Numbered from the stretch's first letter, positions 55,955 through 64,000 are shown. The stretch: DNA of 64,000 nucleotides from Cellulomonas sp. JZ18 (GCF_009720485.1 NZ_CP045245.1:3534001-3598000), one strand, 5' to 3'. Translations and numbers: made by a program. The notes: generated by a model not told the origin, from the letters alone.

Positions 55955-57069
55955 CGCGGCACCTCCGACGTGACGTCGGGGCGGGCGGGCACGGCGTCCC
56001 GCTCCTCGGCCCTCCGGTGCCGGCCACCGCCGTCCCGTCCGGTCCCGTCCCGTCCGGTCCCGTCCTGCCCGGTCCCGTCCTGCCCGGCCCCGTCCTGCCC
56101 GGCCCGTCCCGGGGTGGCCTCGTCGTCCGCGGTGCGACCCGTGAGCGTGAGGAACACGTCGTCGAGCGTGGGGCGACGCAGGCCGACGTCGAGCACGCGC
56201 ACCCCGTCGGCCTCCAGCCGGTCCAGCACGACCCGCAGCGACCGTGCCCCCTCGCGCACGGCGACCGACAGCGACCGCTCGGTGCCGCCGTCGTGCACCT
56301 CGTCCCCCGCGGCCACCGCGGCCAGCGCGGCACGGGCGGCCGGCCGGTCCGCCGCGTCGGCGAGGACGAGCTCGACGCGCTCACCGCCGACCTGCGACTT
56401 CAGCTCGTCGGCCGTGCCGCGGGCGATCGCCCGGCCGTGGTCGATCACGACGATGTCGTCGGCGAGGCGGTCGGCCTCCTCCAGGTACTGCGTCGTGAGC
56501 AGCAGCGTGGTGCCCGCGCGGACGAGCCCGTGGATCACCTCCCACATCTGCAGCCGGCTGCGCGGGTCGAGGCCCGTGGTGGGCTCGTCGAGCACCACGA
56601 CCGGCGGCTCCGCGACCAGCGCGCACGCGAGGTCCAGCCGGCGGTGCATCCCGCCCGAGTACGTCTTGGCGGGCCGGTCGGCGGCGTCGGCGAGGTCGAA
56701 CCCCGCGAGCAGCTCGCGCGCCCGCTCCGCGGCCCGCCGCCGGCGGAACCCGTACAGGCGCCCGATCATCTCGAGGTTCTCGGCGCCCGTGAGGTTCTCG
56801 TCGACCGCGGCGGACTGCCCCGAGAGGCCGATGCGCCGGCGCACCTCCTCCGGCGCGTGCAGCACGTCCGCGCCCGCGACGGTGGCCGAGCCGCCGTCCG
56901 GGCGCAGCAGCGTCGTGAGGATGCGCACCGCCGTCGTCTTGCCGGCCCCGTTGGGGCCGAGCAGCGCGAGCACCGTGCCCTGCGGCACCTGCAGGTCCAG
57001 GCCCCGCAGGGCCTCCACCTCGCCGTACCGCTTCACCAGCCCCTGGGCCGAGATCGTCGCCGTCGCCAT
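55951..57069 (-). CDS. ABC transporter ATPase (DrrA-like)
   Basis: 372 aa. Walker A ALLGPNGAGKTTAVRILTTL, Q-loop LSGQSAAVDENLTGAENL, signature YSGGMHRRLDLACALVAEPP, Walker B VVVLDEPTTGLDPRSR, H-loop LLLTTQYLEEADRLADDIVV. A DrrA-type C-terminal domain (VRVLDVGLRRPTLDDVFLTL) follows. The tail of about 45 residues is a run of GQDGT/GRDGT units coded by a 15-bp minisatellite, probably flexible. ATG 57069. Confidence 0.94.
   Translation of the reverse strand: MATATISAQGLVKRYGEVEALRGLDLQVPQGTVLALLGPNGAGKTTAVRILTTLLRPDGGSATVAGADVLHAPEEVRRRIGLSGQSAAVDENLTGAENLEMIGRLYGFRRRRAAERARELLAGFDLADAADRPAKTYSGGMHRRLDLACALVAEPPVVVLDEPTTGLDPRSRLQMWEVIHGLVRAGTTLLLTTQYLEEADRLADDIVVIDHGRAIARGTADELKSQVGGERVELVLADAADRPAARAALAAVAAGDEVHDGGTERSLSVAVREGARSLRVVLDRLEADGVRVLDVGLRRPTLDDVFLTLTGRTADDEATPGRAGQDGAGQDGTGQDGTGRDGTGRDGGGRHRRAEERDAVPARPDVTSEVPR
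56031..56105 (-). repeat. 15-bp tandem repeat, five copies, in the DrrA-like gene
   Basis: Units CGTCCCGTCCGGTCC (twice), CGTCCTGCCCGGTCC and CGTCCTGCCCGGCCC (twice) on the plus strand. In frame with the ATPase gene and coding for G[QR]DG[TA] steps. Confidence 0.85.
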
Positions 57070-57245
57070 GCCTGCCCTCCGCCTCGTCGCCGGACAGCCA
57101 CCGGACGCGGTCGCCCGGTGCGCTCGCGGGTACCGACCGGTGCCGGCGCCGCGACTCGTCGGGGGCGTCGAGGTCCGGTTCGTCCCGGTCCGACCCATGC
57201 TGCACCCGCCCACCGACATCCGGGAGGGCCGGGTGGACCGGCTGC

Positions 57246-58373
57246 TCAGGCCGACGCGCGCAGCACGTCCTCGACCTCGTCCCGGCCCAGCACCACCGGG
57301 TTCGCGCGCGTGCTCGACGCCGCGAGCGCGGCCCCGGCGACCGCGGGCACGTCGTCGTCCGCCAGGCCGAGCGCCGCGAGCCCGCGCAGGCCCAGCGTCC
57401 CGACCGTGTCCGCGAGCCACGCGGCGGCGTCCTCGGGGCGGGCCGTCGCGCTCCCGGTGAGGACCTGCGCGGCCTCGGCGTACCGGCGCAGCCCCGGGCC
57501 GTCGGGGTCGGTGCGCCGCAGCGCGCGCACGTTCGCGGCCGTCGTCGCCGCCAGCACGGCGGCGCACACCTCGCCGTGCGGTGCGCCCAGGCGCCCGCCG
57601 AGCGCCGCCGCGAGGCCGTGCACGGCGCCGAGCCCCGCGTTCGCCAGCGCCGTCCCGGACAGCAGCGCCGCGAGGCTCATGTCGGTGCGCGCGTCGAGGT
57701 CGTCCCCGTGCGCGTGGGCGCGCACGAGCGAGCGCGCCGCGCGGCGCAGCCCCTCGCGCGCGAGGGGGTCGGTCAGCGGCGTCGCACGCGGCGTCGTGAA
57801 CGCCTCGAGGCACTGCGTGAGCGCGTCGGCGCCGGACGACGCCGTGACGGGCGGCGGGCAGCCGAGCGTGAGGACGGGGTCGACGACGGCGACGGCCGGC
57901 AGCAGCGTGCGCCCCCGCAGGCTCGCCTTGACCCCGTGCTCGGGCACCCGCACGGGCGCGTTCGCCGTGACCTCGGCGCCCGTGCCGGCGGTGGTGGGCA
58001 CGGCGACGACGGGCGGCGCGTCCGCGGGCAGCGGGCGCCCGGCGCCGACGACCTCGAGGTGGTCGAGCACGTCGCCGTCGCCGCGGCACAGGGCCGCGAC
58101 GGCCTTCGCCGTGTCGAGGACGGACCCGCCGCCCCAGCCGACGACGACGTCGGGCCGCACCTCGCGGGCCCGCGCCACACCGGCGCGCACGTCCTCGACG
58201 TCGGGCTCGCCGCGGTGGCGCCACACGTGCACGTCGCCCGCGAGCGCGTCGGCGTCCGCGTGCCCGCCGGCGACGAGCAGCACCCGCCGACCGAGCCCGC
58301 CGACGACCTCGGCCAGCCCCTCGGCGGCACCCGGCCCGGCCACGACCCGTCCCGCGGTGGCGAAGGTCCACAT
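57246..58373 (-). CDS. Iron-type alcohol dehydrogenase / maleylacetate reductase-like protein
   Basis: 375 aa. NAD-binding GWGGGSVLDTAKAVAAL, then VPTTAGTGAEVTANAPV. Of the four metal ligands of Fe-ADH, the Asp is in SGADALTQCLEAFTT, and two His are in AVHGLAAALG and APHGEVCAAV. The second ligand, normally His in DALTH, is Gln here. Enzyme class and substrate are open; metal use may differ. ATG 58373 has TAGGGT 7 nt upstream. A structured element with a terminator-like hairpin lies farther upstream. Confidence 0.87.
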   Translation of the reverse strand: MWTFATAGRVVAGPGAAEGLAEVVGGLGRRVLLVAGGHADADALAGDVHVWRHRGEPDVEDVRAGVARAREVRPDVVVGWGGGSVLDTAKAVAALCRGDGDVLDHLEVVGAGRPLPADAPPVVAVPTTAGTGAEVTANAPVRVPEHGVKASLRGRTLLPAVAVVDPVLTLGCPPPVTASSGADALTQCLEAFTTPRATPLTDPLAREGLRRAARSLVRAHAHGDDLDARTDMSLAALLSGTALANAGLGAVHGLAAALGGRLGAPHGEVCAAVLAATTAANVRALRRTDPDGPGLRRYAEAAQVLTGSATARPEDAAAWLADTVGTLGLRGLAALGLADDDVPAVAGAALAASSTRANPVVLGRDEVEDVLRASA

Positions 58374-58380
58374 GCCCCCG

Positions 58381-58386
58381 ACCCTA
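58381..58386 (-). promoter_or_regulatory. TANNNT -10 box (TAGGGT), Fe-ADH-like gene
   Basis: TAGGGT on the minus strand, 7 nt before ATG 58373. Confidence 0.5.
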
Positions 58387-58454
58387 GGCCGGTGCCCGCA
58401 GGCAGGCAGGGACGGTGGCGGGGACGGTGGACGGACGAGGGCCGGGAACGACGA

Positions 58455-58575
58455 CGGGCCGGTGGGATCACCCACCGGCCCGGCGCGACCGCCCCGACAG
58501 ACGCCTCACGGCGCGTGGCCGCTCGTAGCGGCTGGTGTTGGAGCCCGGGGTCATGAACCGGGGCGGCACGCGTCT
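58455..58575 (-). ncRNA. Candidate structured RNA: three-way junction followed by a terminator-like hairpin
   Basis: AGACGC (58499) pairs with GCGTCT (58570), closing two hairpins: GCCGCT-CGT-AGCGGC (58518-58532) and CCCGG-GGTCATGAA-CCGGG (58544-58562). On the minus strand this is followed by a perfect 12-bp hairpin (58455-58482, loop 4 nt) with a T-containing tail (GTCGTCGTT). The order resembles aptamer plus terminator, or a small RNA with its own terminator. No known riboswitch consensus is recognised. The 58374-58676 gap holds no other gene. Confidence 0.35.
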
Positions 58576-58664
58576 CAACGCCGGCGCCCGGGGTCCTGTT
58601 CCGCCCGGTTCCCGTGACGCCCCTCACCCGCACCGCCCCTCGTGCCGCCGCGCTGCGGGGCCGG

Positions 58665-58670
58665 TAGCGT
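58665..58670 (+). promoter_or_regulatory. TANNNT -10 box (TAGCGT)
   Basis: TAGCGT lies 6 nt before GTG 58677; same arrangement as radA and xth. Confidence 0.45.
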
Positions 58671-58676
58671 CGAGGC

Positions 58677-58882
58677 GTGGAGGCCCTGGTGCTGATCGCG
58701 CTGCTCGCGACGCTGCTGACCGCCGTCGTCGTGCCGGGTGCCGCCGTGCTGGTCCGGTCCCGCCGGACCCGGCGGGAGCGTGACGACATGCTGCGGGCGG
58801 ACCCTTCCGCGGGCCCCAGCGCGGAGCAGGCGGCGTTGCGCGGGGCGGCCTCAGCTCCTGGATGCGCCCGGCCGGGTCCTGA
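58677..58882 (+). CDS. Small single-pass membrane protein (3' end uncertain)
   Basis: GTG 58677 reads MEALVLIALLATLLTAVVVP, then GAAVLVRSRRTRRERDDML, a hydrophobic helix followed by a basic stretch, and then RADPSAGPSAEQAALRG. The frame stays open to 59729, far into the opposite-strand phosphatase gene, which is unlikely. If one base is missing, as elsewhere in this window, the stop is TGA 58880-58882 and the protein has about 68 aa. Function not recognised. Confidence 0.38.
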
Positions 58883-58973
58883 CGCCGGAGGTGCTCCACC
58901 GCGCCCAGGTGCGGCGTCGCGTCGTGCCACGGGCGGCAGCGGCCGACGGTCGGAGCGGCGCGCCGCCGCCGGG

Positions 58974-59620
58974 TCAGGCGGCCGCCGTCCAGCCCGCCGA
59001 GCGCAGGTGCCAGGCCTCGCCGTCGTGGACCAGCTCGGTCACGCCGCCGTTGGGCAGGTGCCCGCCGCGGACCATCGTGAGCGGGACCTCCGGCACGGCC
59101 GTGACGACGAGGACCTTGAGCAGGTAGCCGTGCGAGACGGCCAGCGCGCTGCGGCCGTCCGCCAGGACGTCGTCCAGCACGCGGCGCGCGCGTTCCTGGG
59201 CCGACACCCACGACTCCCCACCCGGTGCGGCGACCAGGTCGTGCTCGGGCGTGAACCAGGCCGCGAACGGGCCGGCGAGGTCGCCCGTGCGCAGGTCGTC
59301 CTTGGTGCGGCCCTCGAAGTCGCCGAAGTCGACCTCGCGCAGGTCGTCGCGCACCTCGACGGGCAGGGCGGCGGCGTCGGTGCCGGCGACCAGCAGGTCG
59401 ACCGTCTCCCGGGCGCGGCGGAGCGGGCTCACCAGGACGCGCGCGACGCCCGCGCCGCGCAGCCGCTCCCGCACCGGTGCGAGGGCGCCGGCCGCCGACG
59501 CGTGCAGCGGCAGGTCGGTCCGGCTCGTGTACCGGGACTCGAGGTTCCAGGCGGTCGGGCCGTGGCGGACAAGCAGCAGCCGGACCGGACCGCGCCCACC
59601 CCCGCGACGGGCTGCGTCAC
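58974..59620 (-). CDS. Histidine phosphatase family protein (apparent frameshift near the N-terminus)
   Basis: LLLVRHGPTAWNLESRYTSR holds the catalytic RHG. RVLVSPLRRARETVDLLV, VRDDLREVDFGDFEGRTKDD (Glu) and SALAVSHGYLLKVLVVTAVP (second His) follow. In this frame no start codon precedes LLLVRHG. GTG 59620 overlaps the TGA of the upstream GT9 gene (GTGA) and comes into frame if one base is restored at 59580-59615, giving VTQPVAGVG before RLLLVRHG. It is therefore the third gene of the GT9 operon and may act on a sugar phosphate of that pathway, as GmhB-type or ADP-heptose-related steps need a phosphatase (inference; GmhB itself is of another fold). Confidence 0.82.
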
Positions 59621-60639
59621 GGGGCCGGCACGGCAGCGCCGGGCGCGGCCGGTGCGAGGTCCACCGCCGGCGGACGCGGCGCGACGCCGTCGAGTGACCG
59701 GACCGCGGCGAGCACGTCGTCGACCGTGACGGCCAGCAGCGCCGGGTCGGGGTCGGGCGCGAACGTCTCGCCCCGGCGTACCGAGGCGTCCGTGAGCACC
59801 ACGTGCGGGCCGGGCGGCGGCCCCCACTCCTCCGGGGGCGCGGGGCCGAACAGCACGACGGACGGGATGCCGTACGCCGAGGCCAGGTGCGCGGCTCCGG
59901 TGTCCGCGGAGACGACGAGCGACGCCGCGGCGACGAGCGCCGCGAACTCCGTCAGCCCCAGCTCGCCGGCCACGACGGCGGCCTGCGGCAGGCCCGCGAG
60001 CGCGGCCACCTCCAGTGCGCGCGGCCCCTCGGCCGCACTGCCGGTCAGGAGCACCTCGCGCCCCTCGTCGGCGAGCGCCCGTGCCACGCGCGCGAACCGG
60101 TCCACGGGCCACTGGCGGGACCCGTAGAACGCGCCGACGTGGACGACGGCGGCGCCGCGCGCGACGGGCTCGACCGGCGGCACGAGCAGCCCGACGTCGT
60201 CCGGGTCGGCGGGGATGCCGTGGTCGGCGAGCAGCCGCGTCCACCGCACCCGCTCGAGGACGCCGTGCACCCACGGGGTGCCACCCTCCCAGCCGTCGAC
60301 GTGGTGGACGATCTCGCGCCGGGCCTCCAGCAGCGCGATCAGCCCGCGGCTCTCGGGACCGCTGCCGTGCAGGTTGACCGCGACGTCGACGCGGCCGGGC
60401 TCGACCGGCAGCGGGTCGTCCAGGCCGCGGGTGGGCAGCAGCACGTCGACGCCGCCCACCAGTGCGACCACCGGCTCGAGCCACTCGGGCACGGCGAGGA
60501 CGAGCTCGTGCTCCGGGTGGGCGCGCCGCAGCGCGCGGACGGCCGGGACGGCGACGAGCAGGTCGCCGAGCTTGAGCGCGCGCAGCGCGAGCAGCTCGGG
60601 CGCGTCGGGGCGGGGGCCGAAGCGGCGGACGAGGCTCAC
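59617..60639 (-). CDS. Glycosyltransferase family 9 (heptosyltransferase-like) protein
   Basis: 340 aa GT-B fold. LLALRALKLGDLLVAVPAVR is the family N-terminal motif, VNLHGSGPESRGLIALLEAR the middle, VHVGAFYGSRQWPVDRFARV the linker and start of lobe 2, and VSADTGAAHLASAYGIPSVV the donor-binding end. GT9 enzymes usually transfer heptose from ADP-heptose. GTG 60639 overlaps the stop of the other GT9 gene. An hldE gene lies divergently next to the operon, supplying the expected donor. Confidence 0.92.
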   Translation of the reverse strand: MSLVRRFGPRPDAPELLALRALKLGDLLVAVPAVRALRRAHPEHELVLAVPEWLEPVVALVGGVDVLLPTRGLDDPLPVEPGRVDVAVNLHGSGPESRGLIALLEARREIVHHVDGWEGGTPWVHGVLERVRWTRLLADHGIPADPDDVGLLVPPVEPVARGAAVVHVGAFYGSRQWPVDRFARVARALADEGREVLLTGSAAEGPRALEVAALAGLPQAAVVAGELGLTEFAALVAAASLVVSADTGAAHLASAYGIPSVVLFGPAPPEEWGPPPGPHVVLTDASVRRGETFAPDPDPALLAVTVDDVLAAVRSLDGVAPRPPAVDLAPAAPGAAVPAP

Positions 60640-61793
60640 GCGACCGCCTCGTGCGCGGCGGTGCCGAGCAGGTCGCGGACGTCCTCGAGCACGGGCGCGA
60701 CCTCGACGCCGGCGACGAACGACGGGTCGTGCTCGCACCGCGGCGCGGTCCAGCCGACCTGCGTGCAGTCGATGCCGCACTCGGGGCAGTGCGACGTCCA
60801 GGACATCTGCATGCGGTCCTGCGAGCGCCCCAGCGGGCCGGCGTTGACCGCGTTGCCGAACCAGAAGATGCCGACGGTCGGCGCGCCGACCGCGCGGGCG
60901 AGGTGGCGCGGGCCGGAGTCGTTGGCGACGACGACGTCCGCGAGGCTCAGCAGGCCCGCGAGCTCCCCCAGGTCGAGACGGTCCGCGAGCGAGGCGACGC
61001 GGCCGCGCGCGGCCGGCGGGAGCGCGGCCTGCGCCCGGGCGACGACGACGTCCGCGCTCTCGACATCCGTGGCGTCCCCGACCACGAGCACCTGCGCGCC
61101 GTCGGCCGCGACGGCGGCGGCCACGTCCCCGAAGCGCTCCGCGGGCCAGCGCCGGCGCGGGTCGGTCGCGCCCGGGTGGACGACGACGAGCCGGTCGCCG
61201 CCGCCGACGTGCCGCCGGGCGCGGTCGCGCTCCTCGTCGGTCACGGCCAGGCGCGGCTCGAGCGCGACCGCCGGGGCGCCGGCCAGGCCGACGACCTCCA
61301 GGGCCCGCAGCATCTCGTGCTGGTAGTACACGTACGGCAGCGACCGCTCGAGCGGGACGGCGTCCGGGGTGCGGGTGCCGACGGTGTGCCGGGCGCCGAG
61401 CCGCAGCAGGAACGGGTTGGAGTTGCGCCCGCCCCCGTGCACCTGCACGGCGAGGTCGAACCGGCGCTCGCGCATGCGCCGCACGAACTCCTCGGTCGCG
61501 GCGGGGTCCTCCTCCTGGCCGCGCGCCTCCCGGATGCCGGGCGCCACGGGCAGCACCTCGACGTCGTGCACGGGCCCGGGCCGCCCGGTGAGCAGCGCGG
61601 CGTGCATCGGGCTGCCGAGCAGCGTGATCTCCGCGCCCGGGTACGCGTGCGCCAGGGCCTCGACCGCCGGCACCGCGAAGAGCAGGTCGCCCAGGCCGCC
61701 GCCGCGCAGCACCGCGATGCGCCGCACGTCGGCGAACCGCTCGCCGAGGGGGCCGACGGCGGGCAGCGGGGCGGACGGGCTCGGCAGGACCAC
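60636..61793 (-). CDS. Glycosyltransferase family 9 protein with Cys-rich insert
   Basis: 385 aa. IAVLRGGGLGDLLFAVPAVE at the N-terminus, VQVHGGGRNSNPFLLRLGAR, VVVHPGATDPRRRWPAERFG and VVANDSGPRHLARAVGAPTV are GT9 motifs. Near the C-terminus HCPECGIDCTQVGW plus RCEHDP puts four Cys and two His close together, which could bind a metal. First gene of a three-gene overlapping set with the second GT9 and the phosphatase. GTG 61793 has AAGGAGC upstream. Confidence 0.9.
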   Translation of the reverse strand: MVLPSPSAPLPAVGPLGERFADVRRIAVLRGGGLGDLLFAVPAVEALAHAYPGAEITLLGSPMHAALLTGRPGPVHDVEVLPVAPGIREARGQEEDPAATEEFVRRMRERRFDLAVQVHGGGRNSNPFLLRLGARHTVGTRTPDAVPLERSLPYVYYQHEMLRALEVVGLAGAPAVALEPRLAVTDEERDRARRHVGGGDRLVVVHPGATDPRRRWPAERFGDVAAAVAADGAQVLVVGDATDVESADVVVARAQAALPPAARGRVASLADRLDLGELAGLLSLADVVVANDSGPRHLARAVGAPTVGIFWFGNAVNAGPLGRSQDRMQMSWTSHCPECGIDCTQVGWTAPRCEHDPSFVAGVEVAPVLEDVRDLLGTAAHEAVA

Positions 61794-61961
61794 GGGCGGG
61801 GCTCCTTCGGTCGGTCGGGGACGAGGGCCTGCGACGCTGCGAGGTCCGCTGCCTTCCTAGTGCCCGCGCCGGGGCGCGGCAATCGGAGGAGCGCTCGACG
61901 AGCAGGTGCCCGGTTCGCGTGCTTCTCTGGCACCACCGTCGACCCCACCGGGAGGGCCCGC

Positions 61962-63486
61962 ATGTCCGTCGTGACCGCTGACCTGCTGACGCGCCTGCGC
62001 GGTGCCGCACCCGAGGTCACCGTCGTCGGCGACCTCGTGCTCGACGGGTGGTGGACCGGCACGGTCGACCGCGTCACGCGGGAGGCGCCCGCGCCGGTCG
62101 TCGACGTCGCCGAGCGCTGCTACGCGCCCGGTGGGGCCGCGAACACGGCCGCGAACCTCGCGGCCCTCGGCGCGCGGGTGCGGCTCGTCGGCCTCGTCGG
62201 CGACGACGCGGACGGGCGCCGCCTGCTCGACCTGCTCGCCGACGCGGGCGTCGACACCGGCGGCGTCGTGGTCAGCGACCGGGTCCGCACCACGGCGAAG
62301 AACCGCATCCTCGCGGCCGACCAGGTGCTCGTCCGGGTCGACGAGCAGCAGTCCGAGCCGTACCCCGCCCCGGTCCTGGAGGACGTCGCGGCGGCGGTGC
62401 GGCGCGCGGCGCCCGGACCGGGTGACCGGGGGTGCTCGTCGTCTGCGACTACGGGGTCGGGGCGCTCGACGGCCCGGTGCGCGAGGCGCTCCTGTCCCCC
62501 GCGGCGCGTCCGGCCCTGACCGTCGTCGACGCGCACGACCTGCGGCGCTGGGCGGACCTGCGGCCCGACCTCGTGACGCCCAACGCCGCCGAGGTCGCGG
62601 CCCTCCTCGAGGTCCCGCACCTGGCCGCCCGCGGCCCCGACCGGGCCGCCGCCGTGCTCGCGCAGCGCGACGCCGTCCTCGCCGCGTCCGGCGCGGCGGC
62701 GGCGGTGGTCACCCTCGACGCCGCCGGCACCGTGCTCGTCGCGCCCGGTGAGGAGCCGCACCGCACGGTCGCCGAGCCCGCGACGGAGAAGCAGGCGTCG
62801 GGCGCGGGTGACACGTTCGTCGCCGCGCTCACGGTCGCGCGCGCCGCCGGCCTGCCGCTGCCGGTGTGCCAGGAGGTCGCGCAGGCCGCCGCGGACGTCG
62901 TCGTGCAGCAGTTCGGCACGTCCGTGTGCGGGGTCGCGGACCTCGTCGAGCGCCTCGCCACCCGCACCGGCCGCCCCGGCCGGGGCCCGTCCTGCCGCCC
63001 GACGAGCTGCTCGCGCGCCTCGAGGCCGACCGCCGCGCCGGACGCCGGATCGTGTTCACCAACGGCTGCTTCGACGTGCTGCACCGCGGGCACACCACGT
63101 ACCTGGAGCAGGCCAGGCAGCTCGGTGACGTGCTCGTCGTCGCGCTCAACGACGACGACAGCGTCCGCCGGCTCAAGGGCCCCGAGCGGCCGATCAACGG
63201 CGCCGAGGACCGCGCGGCCGTCATCGGTGCGCTCGCGTGCGTCGACTACGTGACGGTCTTCGGCACGGACACGCCCATCCCGCTCATCGAGCGGATCCGC
63301 CCCGACGTCTACGCGAAGGGCGGGGACTACACGCCCGAGATGCTCGCCGAGGCCGAGGCCGTGCGCGCGTACGGCGGCGAGCTGGCGATGCTCGACTACG
63401 TCGCGCACCACTCGACGACCGCGATGGTCGAGCGCATCCGCTGGGACGCGCCGCAGCCGGCCGAGCGCGGCGCGGGCGCGTCGTGA
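61962..63486 (+). pseudogene. hldE: Bifunctional heptose-7-phosphate kinase / heptose-1-phosphate adenylyltransferase, two apparent frameshifts
   Basis: Three frames in turn form one HldE. Kinase part 1: VTVVGDLVLDGWWTGTVDRV, then YAPGGAANTAANLAALGARV. Kinase part 2: VLVVCDYGVGALDGPVREAL through EKQASGAGDTFVAALTVARA (GAGD catalytic Asp). Nucleotidyltransferase: RRIVFTNGCFDVLHRGHTTY (HxGH), then RLKGPERPINGAEDRAAVIG, then YAKGGDYTPEMLAEAEAV. Breaks lie at the G5 run 62428-62432 and near 62982-62988, each with the phase of one missing base. It would make ADP-D-glycero-beta-D-manno-heptose. ATG 61962 has GGGAGGG upstream. Stop overlaps the next gene. Confidence 0.88.
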
Positions 63487-64000
63487 CGCGCCGCTGGTCC
63501 GGGGACTGGGCGCGGCCGCTGCCGGCCGCGCCACCCGCACCGGCGGTCGACGTGCTCGTCCCCACGTCCGGCCGCGCCAGCGCGCTCGCGGTCACGCTGG
63601 CGGGGCTCGCGGCGCAGGACGGTCCCGGCTTCCGGGTCGTCGTCAGCGACCAGTCCCCCGGCGACCCGGGCACCGACGACCCCGCGGTGCAGGCGATGGT
63701 CCGGGTGCTGCGCGCCCAGGGCCGCCCGGTGGAGGTGCTGCGCCACCTGCCGCGGCGCGGGCTGGCGGAGCACCGGCAGTTCCTGCTCGACCAGGCCCGC
63801 GCGGACACCGTGCTGTTCCTCGACGACGACGTGTGGCTCGAGCCGGGCATGCTCGCGCGGATGCACGACGCCCTGACGACGCTGGGGTGCGGGTTCGTCG
63901 GCGCGGCCGTGCAGGGCCTGAGCTACCTCGACGACGACCGCCCGCACGAGCGCACGCCGTTCGAGCCGTGGCGCGACGGCGTGCGGCCCGAGCGGGTGCG
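63483..64000 (+). CDS. Glycosyltransferase family 2 protein (partial, runs out of window)
   Basis: 172 residues visible. AVDVLVPTSGRASALAVTLA is the GT2 nucleotide-binding start, VVSDQSPGD the second strand, GLAEHRQFLLDQARADTVLF then LDDDVWLEPGMLARM the DDD metal-binding motif (DxD). GTG 63483 overlaps the hldE stop (GTGA), so it belongs to the heptose operon. It probably adds a sugar to the same glycan. The C-terminus is beyond the right edge. Confidence 0.88.
   Translation, partial: MTRRWSGDWARPLPAAPPAPAVDVLVPTSGRASALAVTLAGLAAQDGPGFRVVVSDQSPGDPGTDDPAVQAMVRVLRAQGRPVEVLRHLPRRGLAEHRQFLLDQARADTVLFLDDDVWLEPGMLARMHDALTTLGCGFVGAAVQGLSYLDDDRPHERTPFEPWRDGVRPERV

Noticed and set aside
58499..58575. 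A tRNA (77 nt, stems closing a multiloop)
   Set aside because: There is no T-arm with GTTCRA, no anticodon stem of five pairs in the right place and no acceptor of seven pairs on either strand. It was kept only as an unassigned structured element.
58883..59127. Continuation of the 58677 protein in another frame (LLDAPGRVLTPEVLHRAQ)
   Set aside because: It would need two missing bases and then overlaps the phosphatase gene on the other strand without a stop; it is probably a shadow frame.

Overview
The window looks like the chromosome of a high-GC actinobacterium, most likely Cellulomonas or a close relative. The G+C content is very high, starts are often GTG, ORFs run open on the opposite strand over long stretches, and the gene content (DisA, a SorC-type regulator beside glpD/F/K, UdgX, ClpB with an upstream HspR-type site, ABC sugar importers without their own ATPase) fits that group. 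I see no rRNA, tRNA, CRISPR array, transposase, integrase or phage gene. Most of the window is ordinary core and carbohydrate-metabolism sequence.

Layout. 1-1237: holB (cut by the left edge) and tmk. 1474-5862: a Gfo/Idh oxidoreductase, an AbiEi/DUF559 nuclease-like gene bracketed by palindromic repeats, and a divergent WYL regulator/VOC protein pair. 5920-12285: a GH127 beta-L-arabinofuranosidase system with two permeases, a lipoprotein binding protein and a LacI regulator. 12341-24000: topA, a PAP2 phosphatase, a histidine phosphatase, radA-disA, mutY, an ArgA-type acetyltransferase and a SorC-type regulator. 23961-28247: glpD, glpF, glpK. 28248-30609: a structured non-coding stretch followed by small stress/antitoxin-like proteins and an SDR. 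30686-36203: xth, a septum-formation-like protein, DedA, UdgX and clpB. 36412-43628: a phosphatase, a hydrolase, a CDF transporter, a VOC protein, trmB, a LysR-type ligand-binding protein and a chemoreceptor. 43720-50692: glgP, an acidic exported protein with a two-component system, and an MFS transporter. 50751-58373: an Ala/Pro/Ser-rich exported protein, an APH-fold kinase, two crcB genes, a secreted repeat protein, an OhrR-like regulator, a DrrAB-like exporter and an Fe-ADH-fold enzyme. 58677-64000: a cell-surface glycan cluster with two GT9 heptosyltransferase-like genes, hldE and a GT2 that leaves the window.

Four points stand out. (1) At least eleven genes are split or truncated by apparent frameshifts, 14 in all, and every one has the phase of a single missing base. 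Several sit in G/C runs. This points to systematic deletions in the sequence rather than to real pseudogenes, since tmk is affected. (2) A five-copy family of 52-53 bp palindromes with ends reading GACCCCGTGATC occurs between genes. (3) Twelve genes have a TANNNT box 6-8 nt before the start codon, as expected for leaderless transcripts. (4) An ADP-heptose-type pathway (hldE plus GT9 genes) is present in a Gram-positive background.

How the genes work together. The GH127 enzyme and its importer form an arabinoside utilisation unit under LacI control. The SorC regulator probably controls glycerol uptake (GlpF), phosphorylation (GlpK) and oxidation (GlpD). RadA, DisA, MutY, Xth, UdgX and TopA form a loose genome-maintenance set. 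The 59-64 kb genes probably build a heptose-containing surface glycan.
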